Assembly: GCA_023251875.1 (NCBI GenBank)
Contig: JAHEXY010000007.1
Coordinates: 159,790 to 223,789, forward strand
Length of the DNA: 64,000 nucleotides
Source: Bacteroidota bacterium
GTDB lineage: Bacteria; Bacteroidota; Bacteroidia; JAHEXY01
Reading direction: 5' to 3'
Both the position numbers and the translations under genes were made by a program. Each line of letters opens with the position of its first letter. Position 1 is the stretch's first letter. This document shows positions 36,855 to 45,566 of this stretch, piece by piece. Below the pieces are notes generated by a model. It saw nothing but the letters and a program-made list of their open reading frames with translations. It was not told the DNA's origin and did no database searches.

Positions 36855-38036
36855 AAAATGTTCGCTTTCTACTAAGTAAGGATCATGTGCAACAATAACC
36901 CTTCTCTTTTCTAAGGCCTTTCTTACTACAAAGAGAAATATGCCAAGATAAAGAAGATATAATCCTAACTCTAATAAACCCATGTGCCATTTATCACCAA
37001 CTGTTCCAGGCATGATTAAACAAAAAGTATTTACCCAATGTCCTATTAATACCATAACTGCAATGGTAGCAGTATACCCCATTGATCTTTTACTATCTCT
37101 CGCCATAAGCACAAGCATAGGTGCTGCAAAATTAAATAATAACATTCCAAAGAAAGGAACATTGTAGGCATGAAAACGTGCTTGGTAATAAGTAACCTCT
37201 TCCGGAATATTGCTATACCAAATTAACATAAATTGGCAAAACCATAAATAAGTCCAAAGAAAACTGGTTGCAAATAACATTCTTCCTAACTCATGAAAGT
37301 GATTATCATTAACTCCAGGGAAATACCCTTTGTTTTTTAAGTGGATAGAAAATAATAACATCATTGCTGTTCCACTTGCCCACATACCTCCAAAAATATA
37401 CCAACCGTACATAGTACTGTACCAATGGGTATCAATTGACATCAACCAATCCCAAGCCGCAGTTACAGAAGTAACGGCAAAAAATGGAAGAAATATTACT
37501 GCCGTTTTAAAACTTTTTCTATAATATAAAACATCAGAACTTTCATCTTCTAATTTTGAATATTTTCTAAACAAGTAACCGGCTCCTACCCAACCTGCAA
37601 TATAAATTAACATACGAATCAAAAAGAAAGGCATATTTAAATACGCACTCTTGCCAGCAATAACTTTATCATAATTTGCAGATGCCGGATCAGTAACACC
37701 TTCTTCTAACCAATGGTGATACAAATGATGGCCCCCAACTAAAAATATAAACACCATAATAATACCCGGAATAATTAAAAAAGTACTCATGGCTTCGGCA
37801 ACACGTTTAACAGAAACCCACCACCCTGACTGAGCTGCATACTGTAATGCAATAAAAAAAATAGAAAATAGAGAAATACCTAAAAAATAAAAATTATCAA
37901 GTAAAAGATTGGCCCAAAGTCTTTCGGTAAGCCTTTCTGTATCTGCAGTCATATAACCTATTATTGCAGCAAGCACACCACCTGCAATTAAAGCATATGA
38001 AATAGTTTGACCTTGTTTAGAATAAGTATAGTTCAT
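36846..38036 (-). CDS. actF: Alternative complex III subunit ActF
   Basis: A 396-residue integral membrane protein with about ten helices, a half-size relative of ActC without cofactor ligands. It is part of the quinol:electron-acceptor oxidoreductase (ACIII). Features are an N-terminal MNYTYSKQGQ and conserved polar helices (GGHHLYHHW, DWLMSIDTHWYSTMYGW). It lies ten bases after actE. The last codons lie in the CATATG repeat, so the C-terminus (HFHM) may differ from that of relatives. Confidence 0.92.
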   Translation of the reverse strand: MNYTYSKQGQTISYALIAGGVLAAIIGYMTADTERLTERLWANLLLDNFYFLGISLFSIFFIALQYAAQSGWWVSVKRVAEAMSTFLIIPGIIMVFIFLVGGHHLYHHWLEEGVTDPASANYDKVIAGKSAYLNMPFFLIRMLIYIAGWVGAGYLFRKYSKLEDESSDVLYYRKSFKTAVIFLPFFAVTSVTAAWDWLMSIDTHWYSTMYGWYIFGGMWASGTAMMLLFSIHLKNKGYFPGVNDNHFHELGRMLFATSFLWTYLWFCQFMLIWYSNIPEEVTYYQARFHAYNVPFFGMLLFNFAAPMLVLMARDSKRSMGYTATIAVMVLIGHWVNTFCLIMPGTVGDKWHMGLLELGLYLLYLGIFLFVVRKALEKRRVIVAHDPYLVESEHFHM

Positions 38037-38046
38037 TTTCTATATA

Positions 38047-38721
38047 TTATTTCTTTTTAGTTTCAGTTTTAGGTTCTTCAGCTTTAGGCATTTCAACAGC
38101 CATTTGTTGTTCGCCAATTTTAGTTCTTCCCTGAAAAACAGTTGTTATGTATGAAATAATTTTCCATCTGTCTTGCTGAGAAATTTGTGAGGCATGGCTT
38201 CCCATCATTCCTTTTCCAAATTCTAATGTGTGAAACATTTTACCTACAGGCAATGCCATTAAAACATCTCCCATGTATGAAGGGGGTTGTGCAGGGAATT
38301 TTCCATTGGCAACAATCATTCCATTTCCATCACCTTTATCTCCATGACAATGGACACAAAATTTAGTATACATTAATTTTCCTTGGTCTACTACTTCTTG
38401 TGTAATTATTATTGGATTCTTTAAATTTTGCCCCGCCATTTCGTAACCATCATTTGTATTGGAATATGGATAAGGCAAAAACCCTCTAGGCACAGTTCCT
38501 TCAACAGGCGTACGCGCTGTTATACCTGTTTGTTTCACGGAATCATTAGAGTAGTTCTGATAAGAACTATATGTTTCATAGGATGGAGAACGATACATAT
38601 CGGGCATGTATTCTAAATTGGGTTTCGATTTATCATCGTAAAAGCAAGAAGAATACACAAGCAAGAAACAAATACATGCTGTTAAACCTATTGCTGTTGT
38701 TTTATATTTTTTAAATAACAT
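38047..38721 (-). CDS. actE: Alternative complex III subunit ActE (monohaem cytochrome c)
   Basis: A 224-residue lipoprotein (lipobox ending at Cys26, VYSSC) with one haem-binding CVHCH at 122-126 and a probable axial Met in the KGMMGS region. It faces the periplasm and is the likely electron outlet of ACIII toward the oxidase. The C-terminus is Lys/Glu-rich. Confidence 0.92.
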   Translation of the reverse strand: MLFKKYKTTAIGLTACICFLLVYSSCFYDDKSKPNLEYMPDMYRSPSYETYSSYQNYSNDSVKQTGITARTPVEGTVPRGFLPYPYSNTNDGYEMAGQNLKNPIIITQEVVDQGKLMYTKFCVHCHGDKGDGNGMIVANGKFPAQPPSYMGDVLMALPVGKMFHTLEFGKGMMGSHASQISQQDRWKIISYITTVFQGRTKIGEQQMAVEMPKAEEPKTETKKK

Positions 38722-38763
38722 ATTTATGTAATTATTTTTTTAATTATATATCTTCCTAAAGTC

Positions 38764-38796
38764 TTCTCTCTCCTTTGGAGAGGGCTAGGGAGAGGT
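38764..38796. repeat. CTCTCC-type repeat after actD
   Basis: The sequence ttctctctcctttggagagggctagggagaggt is inserted between actD and actE, ending just before the actD stop codon. Confidence 0.8.
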
Positions 38797-38797
38797 G

Positions 38798-39316
38798 TTA
38801 TTTTCTATTTACTTCTACTGCCCCTGTTTGGTTTAATGTTGATGTTGCATTTGAAGCTACATCTTCATTCACTTCTAATTCCATTAAAAACTTATCATCC
38901 GTTGTACGCGGATCAGGATTTTTTTCTGTTACTCCCGGTAAAATCCATGAGCGTAAAAAGAAAGTAAGTGCCATACCGTGTGCTGCACAAAATACCGTAC
39001 ATTCAAAAGTTACGGGAATAAAAGCGGGTAAGTTTAAATGGAACATAGAATTAGGTTTGCCGCCAAAACTTTGTGGCCAGTCATGAATCATCATGTACCA
39101 CATCATCAATAATCCTAATGACATTCCGGTTAATCCATAAATAAAAGCACAAATAGCAATTCTTGTTCTTTTTAATCCCATAGCGGTATCGAGTCCGTGT
39201 ACAGGAAATGGAGTAAACACTTCTTTGATTTTCATGCCTTTTGAACGTACTTCTTTAACTGCTTTTAGAAGTATTTCTTCGTCATCGTATAAGGCGTGTA
39301 TTTTTACTTTTCCCAT
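38798..39316 (-). CDS. actD: Alternative complex III subunit ActD (DUF3341)
   Basis: A 172-residue protein with the DUF3341 layout: a cytoplasmic alpha/beta N-terminus (YDDEEILLKAVKEVR...PFPVHGLD) and two membrane helices (~55-135). It is a structural subunit of ACIII with no cofactor. It is 18 bases after actC. Confidence 0.93.
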   Translation of the reverse strand: MGKVKIHALYDDEEILLKAVKEVRSKGMKIKEVFTPFPVHGLDTAMGLKRTRIAICAFIYGLTGMSLGLLMMWYMMIHDWPQSFGGKPNSMFHLNLPAFIPVTFECTVFCAAHGMALTFFLRSWILPGVTEKNPDPRTTDDKFLMELEVNEDVASNATSTLNQTGAVEVNRK

Positions 39317-39334
39317 TATCTTAATTATATATTA

Positions 39335-40735
39335 TTAATGGTGTTGTTTATTGCTTTTATCACTATACTGAGATCCTACTGATTTTACAATCGATTTTAA
39401 CTCTGCTTGTGCAAGCACAGGGAAGAATCGTGTAAACAAAAGGAAAAAAGTCATAAATATCCCTATAGTTCCAACAAATACACCTACATCAATAAAAGAT
39501 GGATGAAACATTGACCAAGCCGATGGCATAAAATCTCTATGAATAGAAGTTACAATAATTACAAAACGTTCGAACCACATACCTATGTTTACAATAATTG
39601 ATAAGAAAAAAGTAAATGCTAGATTGGTACGCAATTTTTTAAACCACATGAGCTGAGGAGAAACAACATTACATGTCATCATGGATGCATAAGACCACCA
39701 ATAAGGACCAGTTGCACGATTTAAGAAAGCATATTGTTCGTACTCTACACCTGAATACCAAGCCATAAATAATTCTGTTATATAAGCCACACCTACAATT
39801 GAACCGGTAAGCATAATTACAATATTCATTAATTCTACGTGCTGCACCGTGATGTATTCTTCAAGATGTAAAACTTTACGGGCTACCAATAAAAGTGTTA
39901 ATACCATTGCAAATCCGGAGAAAATAGCACCCGCAACAAAATAAGGAGGAAAAATGGTGGTATGCCAACCGGGAACTACCGAAGTCGCAAAGTCCATACT
40001 AACAATTGAGTGAACAGAAAATACAAGTGGTGTTGCTAAACCTGCAAGAACCAAAGAAACTTCTTCAAAACGTTGCCAATCTTTTGCTCTTCCACTCCAA
40101 CCAAAACTCAATACACGATATATTGTTTCTCGTACCTTATTTGCCTGTACTTTTGCTCTATCACGAATCATGGCAAAATCAGGAATAAGACCAATATACC
40201 AAAACACAAGTGATACGGTAAAGTATGTTGATATGGCAAATACATCCCATAAAAGTGGAGAGTTAAAATTTACCCATAAAGAACCAAATTGATTAGGAAG
40301 AGGAAATACAAAATAGGCTAACCAAATACGACCCATGTGAAGAAAAGGAAAAACAGCAGCCATCATTACCGCAAAAATTGTCATGGCCTCTGCAGAACGG
40401 TTTACAGCCATTCTCCATTTTTGACGTAATAATAAAAGTACAGCCGAAATAAGTGTTCCGGCATGACCAATACCTACCCACCAAACGAAATTGGTAATAT
40501 CCCAAGCCCAATCTACAGTTCTATTTAATCCCCAGGCTCCTATTCCGGTTCCAATTGTATAAGCCATACAACCTACTCCCCAAAGTGCAGTTGTAGCTGA
40601 GATACAAAATGCAATCCACCAAAGTTTACCCGCCTTTCCTTCAACTGGTTTTGCGATATCCTCCGAAATTTGATGATAGGTTTTGTCGCCTAAAATCAAT
40701 GGATTTCTTAATTGCGAATTATGGTGACCACTCAT
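39335..40735 (-). CDS. actC: Alternative complex III subunit ActC (NrfD-like)
   Basis: A 466-residue NrfD/PsrC-type membrane subunit with about ten helices. In solved ACIII structures ActC forms the quinol site next to ActB. Recognisable segments are WWVGIGHAGTLISA and HSIVSMDFATSVVPGWHTTIFPPYFVAGAIFSG, the latter containing conserved His and Asp residues. The start MSGHHNSQLRNPL is typical. Confidence 0.95.
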   Translation of the reverse strand: MSGHHNSQLRNPLILGDKTYHQISEDIAKPVEGKAGKLWWIAFCISATTALWGVGCMAYTIGTGIGAWGLNRTVDWAWDITNFVWWVGIGHAGTLISAVLLLLRQKWRMAVNRSAEAMTIFAVMMAAVFPFLHMGRIWLAYFVFPLPNQFGSLWVNFNSPLLWDVFAISTYFTVSLVFWYIGLIPDFAMIRDRAKVQANKVRETIYRVLSFGWSGRAKDWQRFEEVSLVLAGLATPLVFSVHSIVSMDFATSVVPGWHTTIFPPYFVAGAIFSGFAMVLTLLLVARKVLHLEEYITVQHVELMNIVIMLTGSIVGVAYITELFMAWYSGVEYEQYAFLNRATGPYWWSYASMMTCNVVSPQLMWFKKLRTNLAFTFFLSIIVNIGMWFERFVIIVTSIHRDFMPSAWSMFHPSFIDVGVFVGTIGIFMTFFLLFTRFFPVLAQAELKSIVKSVGSQYSDKSNKQHH

Positions 40736-40763
40736 GTTTTTTTTCTTTCGTTATTTATTTTAA

Positions 40764-40794
40764 GCACACACTTCGAAACGCTCAGTGTGACAAA
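40764..40794. repeat. Small dispersed palindrome between actB and actC
   Basis: The sequence cacacacttcgaaacgctcagtgtgac contains acacact and agtgtg arms. It fills much of the 71-base actB-actC gap. Confidence 0.5.
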
Positions 40795-40806
40795 CATTCA
40801 AAATTA

Positions 40807-43800
40807 TTATGCTTTGTTTCTTAATTTAGTCAAATAAAACACAGACGGTTGTGTATCATATGAATCCAACAAATTGTATTGTCTTGGATCTTCTTTTAAC
40901 ATGGCTACATCACTTGTTTTATCATTTGAATTACCAAAGGTAATGGCATTTGTTGGACAAGCTTGCGCACAAGCTGTTTGAATATCTCCATCTTTAATTT
41001 TTCTCATTTGCTTTTTAGCTTCCAATACTCCTGCTTGTATGCGTTGCACGCACATGGAACATTTTTCCATAACCCCCCTTGAACGCACAACAACATCAGG
41101 ATTTAATACCATTCTACTAAATTCATCTTGTTGAGCAGGATTAAAAGCTGCAAACTTATCGTTATTGTTATAATTGAACCAATTGAATCTTCTTACTTTA
41201 TACGGACAGTTGTTTGCACAATACCTTGTACCAATGCAACGATTATATGCCATCTGGTTTAATCCATCAGAACTATGTGAAGTAGCTGCAACCGGACAAA
41301 CTGTTTCGCAAGGTGCATGGTTACAATGCTGGCACATTACAGGTTGAAACATTACTTCTAAAGAATCTGCCATTGATGGTTTTTCCATGGCAGCATATCG
41401 GGCAACTACACCTAATTCTTTATTTTCTTTTGTAGTATCACTTGAATAATAACGGTCGATGCGCAACCAGTGCATTTCACGAACTCTTTGAACTTCATCT
41501 TTTCCAACAACAGGAACATTATTTTCTGAAGTGCAACCAATCACACAAGCTCCACAACCAATACAGCTATTTAGATCGATAGACATGTTCCAGAAATTTC
41601 CATTTCTTTCATGATCTTCCCAAAGGTTGGCTTTATTAGAAGGTAATTTTTTACTCGGATCAATATCTTCTGATACAGAAACCATTTCCGGTTCATTACC
41701 AGCTTTAGGATTTTTTATATATTCTTCGAGCGTACTTTCTCTTACTAACTCTTCTCTTCCCATCATGGTATGAGAAGTTTGTGTAGTAGCTATTTGATAA
41801 ACAGCTTCTGTTTTTTCCAATGTGGCATTAAGGGCTGCATATTGAATATTTCCATTTACAAAAGATGCAAAAGAAAATGCATTGGCACCATTTGTAACCT
41901 CTGCAACTTTACCAATTGATTTTGATCTTCCATAGCCAAGTGCTACACCAACTGTTCCTTCTTTTTGCCCAGGAACCGGAACTGCAGGCAAGCTTACAGA
42001 AAAACCATTTGCAGTTAGTTTTACAACATTTGTTTCTTCATTTTGCCCAAGCAAAGTATGAAGACCCATTTCATCCATATCTTTTGGAGACATGGTAACA
42101 TAATTATCCCAAACTATTTTTGTAATCGGATCCGGAAATTCTTGCAGCCAAGGGTTATTGGCATGGTTACCATTTCCTAATCCTGTTTTTTGATACAAGG
42201 CCAATTCAAATTTTCCTTTTCCTTCAGATGCCTTTGCAACTTGCGTTGCCATAGCTTGAATATCCATAGTTGCAGCCGGAGCAACTACGCCTTCTGCAGG
42301 TTTAATTTCAGATTCAACTATAAATACACCATCTTGCAAGCATCTATTCCAAAAATCTTCAAATAGTACCAACATGCTTTGTTTACCAAACATACCGGCT
42401 TGCCAATTTGCTTTTATATAAGAATGGTAATCTTGATCGTTACCAGACCATTTTAATAAACTTTCTTGTGCAGAACGAGAATTAAATAAGGGACGAATGG
42501 TAGGTTGTGTAAGACTATAATGACCTGTTTGCGGATTATAATCATTCCAAGATTCTAGAAAATGAGTATCCGGACAAATGTAATTACACAAAGACGAGGT
42601 TTCATCCATTTTATCAGAAAACGAAACTGAAAGTTTTACTTTTTTCAATCCATTTTCAAAATCTTTTGTAGGATAGGAATAAGCAGGATTTGCATTATAC
42701 ATAAGTACAGCAGCAACTGATCCACTATTCATATCTTTTACAAGTTGCGCCATATCAGCATCAGAACCTTGTTTTACCATTGAAGCATTATTCATGTCAA
42801 TAGTAGTTCCGTAGTTAGCCAACTTATAATTTATTGCATTAACGATACATTGTGTTGCAGCATTATTTGATCCTGATACAACTAATGATTTTCCCCTATT
42901 TGCCCAAAGACGCTCTGCTGTTTTCTCTACTCCCGTCATTACTTTTGCTTCAACAGGATTGCATTTTAAAGCAGCGCTACCTTCTTTTTTTGCTAAAGCA
43001 TTGTATAAACAAACAATGGCTGCATCTAATTCTGAAACTTTTGTAGGATAACGAAAATCAGCATTAGAACCACTTACAGAAAGATTCGTTTCGAATTGAA
43101 TATGTTGAGCAACTTTATTTCTACTATCTAATTTGCGAGCTTTTCCATATTGAACAGCATGTTCAATTGGAGCAACCCAATTGGTCAAAAAATCTGCACC
43201 AAAACTTACAATACAATCTGCATTTTCGAAATGATAAACAGGTAATACTCTCGTTCCAAAACATTGTTGATTAGCATCAAGCATTCCAGAATAAGAAACG
43301 GCATCATACGTTACATGCTTTACAGTAGGATATTTTGTTGTAAAATCAGCAATTGCTTTTTTTGTAGAAGGACTACAAACAGAAGAAGTAAGGATTACAA
43401 TATTTCCATTGGAGCCTGCTAATGCAGCTAATTTATCTTTTATGTCTTTATCTACAATTTCCCAAGAAGATTCCTTTTTGTCTTTATATGGTTTTTTTAA
43501 ACGAGCAGAATCATATAATGAAAGAACAGAAGCTTGAACCCTTGCATTGGTTGCACCATTGGTAACTTTAGAAAGTTTATTGCCTTCAATTTTTATTGGT
43601 CGACCTTCTCTTGTTTTAACAATAACACTACAATAATCTGTTCCATCAAAAAACGAAGATGCATACCAATTTGCTACTCCGGGAGTAATTTCTTCCGGTT
43701 TAATAACATAAGGTATTGTTTTTTGAACAGGCGCTTCGCAAGCCGCAATTGTAGCAGCAGTAACGCTAAAGCCTAAGAATTTTAAGAAATCTCTCCTCGG

Positions 43801-43944
43801 AGTTTGGGAACTATTTTTTGATTGTTTACCAAAAATTTCGTCTACCGGGATAAAATCACTAAATTCTTTTTCTTTTTGTTTAATAAAAGCTGGAGAATTC
43901 TCCTTTTCTTCTATCCCTTTCCAGTAGTGTTTTGTTTTACTCAT
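40807..43944 (-). CDS. actB: Alternative complex III subunit ActB (Mo-enzyme-like plus FeS)
   Basis: A 1045-residue periplasmic subunit. Residues 50-70 hold a twin-arginine signal (RRDFLKFLGFSVTAATIAAC). The N-terminal ~720 residues resemble molybdopterin oxidoreductases; in characterised ACIII this part carries no Mo cofactor. The C-terminal part is a ferredoxin-like domain with four cysteine clusters (CIGCGACVIGC, CQHCNHAPCETVC, CIGTRYCANNC, CSMCVQR...CAQAC). It passes electrons from the quinol site toward ActA. Confidence 0.95.
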   Translation of the reverse strand: MSKTKHYWKGIEEKENSPAFIKQKEKEFSDFIPVDEIFGKQSKNSSQTPRRDFLKFLGFSVTAATIAACEAPVQKTIPYVIKPEEITPGVANWYASSFFDGTDYCSVIVKTREGRPIKIEGNKLSKVTNGATNARVQASVLSLYDSARLKKPYKDKKESSWEIVDKDIKDKLAALAGSNGNIVILTSSVCSPSTKKAIADFTTKYPTVKHVTYDAVSYSGMLDANQQCFGTRVLPVYHFENADCIVSFGADFLTNWVAPIEHAVQYGKARKLDSRNKVAQHIQFETNLSVSGSNADFRYPTKVSELDAAIVCLYNALAKKEGSAALKCNPVEAKVMTGVEKTAERLWANRGKSLVVSGSNNAATQCIVNAINYKLANYGTTIDMNNASMVKQGSDADMAQLVKDMNSGSVAAVLMYNANPAYSYPTKDFENGLKKVKLSVSFSDKMDETSSLCNYICPDTHFLESWNDYNPQTGHYSLTQPTIRPLFNSRSAQESLLKWSGNDQDYHSYIKANWQAGMFGKQSMLVLFEDFWNRCLQDGVFIVESEIKPAEGVVAPAATMDIQAMATQVAKASEGKGKFELALYQKTGLGNGNHANNPWLQEFPDPITKIVWDNYVTMSPKDMDEMGLHTLLGQNEETNVVKLTANGFSVSLPAVPVPGQKEGTVGVALGYGRSKSIGKVAEVTNGANAFSFASFVNGNIQYAALNATLEKTEAVYQIATTQTSHTMMGREELVRESTLEEYIKNPKAGNEPEMVSVSEDIDPSKKLPSNKANLWEDHERNGNFWNMSIDLNSCIGCGACVIGCTSENNVPVVGKDEVQRVREMHWLRIDRYYSSDTTKENKELGVVARYAAMEKPSMADSLEVMFQPVMCQHCNHAPCETVCPVAATSHSSDGLNQMAYNRCIGTRYCANNCPYKVRRFNWFNYNNNDKFAAFNPAQQDEFSRMVLNPDVVVRSRGVMEKCSMCVQRIQAGVLEAKKQMRKIKDGDIQTACAQACPTNAITFGNSNDKTSDVAMLKEDPRQYNLLDSYDTQPSVFYLTKLRNKA

Positions 43945-44007
43945 ATTTATATGACGTTAGTCAGATATTATCCCAACCCTTTGTTCTTAATTATTTTATT
44001 CTCATGT

Positions 44008-44083
44008 TGACTTCGAGTACCTCAGTCACCAATTTCGGGAGCCTCAATCACCAAAGTTTTCGTTGGCTGAGGTTCTCGAAGCC
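44008..44083. repeat. Dispersed palindromic element between actA and actB
   Basis: The arms tgacttcgagtacctcagtca and ggctgaggttctcgaagcca form a long imperfect inverted repeat, with a further gagcctcaatcacc inside. It lies between actA and actB and may form a hairpin in the mRNA. Confidence 0.75.
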
Positions 44084-44092
44084 AATATTATT

Positions 44093-45367
44093 TTAATAAT
44101 GACATTTATTACATTCAGTACCGCCCATTGTTTCAACAGTAATTTTTTTGTTGGGCTCACCTTCAGCTTCAAATTTTTTCATTAAGTTTTTATGAAAATC
44201 TTCATAATATGGATTATCGGCCATTTTAACTTCGGTAGTACGGTGGCAATCAATACACCATCCCATAGTTAAAGGAGAAAATTGTTTTAAGGTATCCATA
44301 GTTTCAACCGGACCATGACATCTTTGACATTCTAAGTTTGCAACCGTTACGTGCTGCGAGTGATTGAAATAAGCAAAGTCAGGTAAGTTATGTACACGAA
44401 CCCATTCAAGAGGTTTTTTATTAGGTCCATATTTTTGTGTATTAGGATCGTAATCCAATGAAGCATAAATTTTTGAAATTTCTTTGGTTCCTGTTTTTGT
44501 TCCGGATGTAATTGCTTTATGACAATTCATACAAACATTTGCAGGAGGAATACCGGCAGTTTTACTTTTTTCTGCACCAAAGTGACAATACACACAAGCA
44601 ATGCCGTTATCACCGGCATGTATTTTATGAGAGAATGCGATAGGTTGTTCAGGTTCGTAGTTTTGGTTTACACCAATTTGGGAAAGGGAATCCCAACAAC
44701 CTTTCATTCCCCAAAGCAATACTACAATAACACCTAAAGCAGTTAAACGTTTGTTTCTCGAAAACCAAACTTTAATTGAATCAACTGGACCAAGATCGGG
44801 CTCTGTCGGTAAACCATGCTTTTTATTTACTGCGTCTTGAAGTGTTTTTTTTAATCCACCTAAAACCAGTACTAAAATAATGAGTACCACCAAAAGACCC
44901 ATTAAAACATATTCTGTATCTATTCCTGATTCAGTTGTGGTTCCATCACTAACACTTGTTTGATTAGCCGATCCTGCGGTTGGAATTGGAGCCGCTGCTG
45001 CTGCAACTTTAACATAATCTAAAATGGCATCCACATCTGCATCTGAAAGTGCAGGAAAAGCTGACATGATAGAATTATTGTTCTCTTGAAAAATTTTATT
45101 TGCGTATGCATCGCCAGATTTTACTAGATCTTGAGAACCATGAACCCATTTATGAGCCCATTCTCTAGAAGGAATTCTTTTTTCAACATCTTTTAAACCA
45201 GGACCGGTAAGCTTAGCACTTGTAGTGGTATGGCAAGCCTTGCAATTGGCTTTAAAGAGTTTTTCTCCATCAGCTGCATATAATGCAGTTATGAAAAATA
45301 TATTGAGCAGCAGTAAGAAAAGTGTCGACTGAAATATTTTTCTAAACAGGGTAAAATTTAACGTCAT
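44093..45367 (-). CDS. actA: Alternative complex III subunit ActA (hexahaem cytochrome c)
   Basis: A 424-residue membrane-attached cytochrome with six CxxCH motifs: CKACH near residue 41 in an N-terminal class-I-like domain, then CVYCH, CMNCH, CQRCH, CIDCH and CNKCH in the C-terminal half. Hydrophobic segments follow the signal region and occur near 150-170 and 205-225. It is the first gene of the act operon. The N-terminal monohaem domain fused to a pentahaem part is the form seen in Bacteroidota. Confidence 0.95.
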   Translation of the reverse strand: MTLNFTLFRKIFQSTLFLLLLNIFFITALYAADGEKLFKANCKACHTTTSAKLTGPGLKDVEKRIPSREWAHKWVHGSQDLVKSGDAYANKIFQENNNSIMSAFPALSDADVDAILDYVKVAAAAAPIPTAGSANQTSVSDGTTTESGIDTEYVLMGLLVVLIILVLVLGGLKKTLQDAVNKKHGLPTEPDLGPVDSIKVWFSRNKRLTALGVIVVLLWGMKGCWDSLSQIGVNQNYEPEQPIAFSHKIHAGDNGIACVYCHFGAEKSKTAGIPPANVCMNCHKAITSGTKTGTKEISKIYASLDYDPNTQKYGPNKKPLEWVRVHNLPDFAYFNHSQHVTVANLECQRCHGPVETMDTLKQFSPLTMGWCIDCHRTTEVKMADNPYYEDFHKNLMKKFEAEGEPNKKITVETMGGTECNKCHY

Positions 45368-45405
45368 GCTTTATGGTATTTTATGGCGTATAAAAAATTC
45401 TTGCG

Positions 45406-45413
45406 CAAATTTA
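45406..45413 (-). promoter_or_regulatory. Candidate -7 box for the act operon
   Basis: On the minus strand this is TAAATTTG, matching TAnnTTTG, with a TTTG about 22 bases further upstream as a possible -33 element. It lies about 40 bases before the actA start. Confidence 0.5.
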
Positions 45414-45502
45414 TAAGAAACATAATATCATTGATCAAAAAAATGCAATTTAAATTTATTCTAAATAATAAAATACTAAATCACAGTTACTTAATTTTTT
45501 TC

Positions 45503-45510
45503 TATCTTTG
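45503..45510 (+). promoter_or_regulatory. Candidate -7 box for the PhoD-like gene
   Basis: TATCTTTG matches TAnnTTTG exactly and lies 57 bases before the ATG at 45567. No clear -33 element is visible. Confidence 0.5.
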
Positions 45511-45566
45511 TGCTCCCCTGATTTTGTAAGAAATAAATTTGTGATGTCTTTAATTCTCCAAAATTT

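Noticed and set aside
41160-41340. Possible frameshift in the FeS part of actB
   Set aside because: The frame is continuous and all four cysteine clusters are complete.
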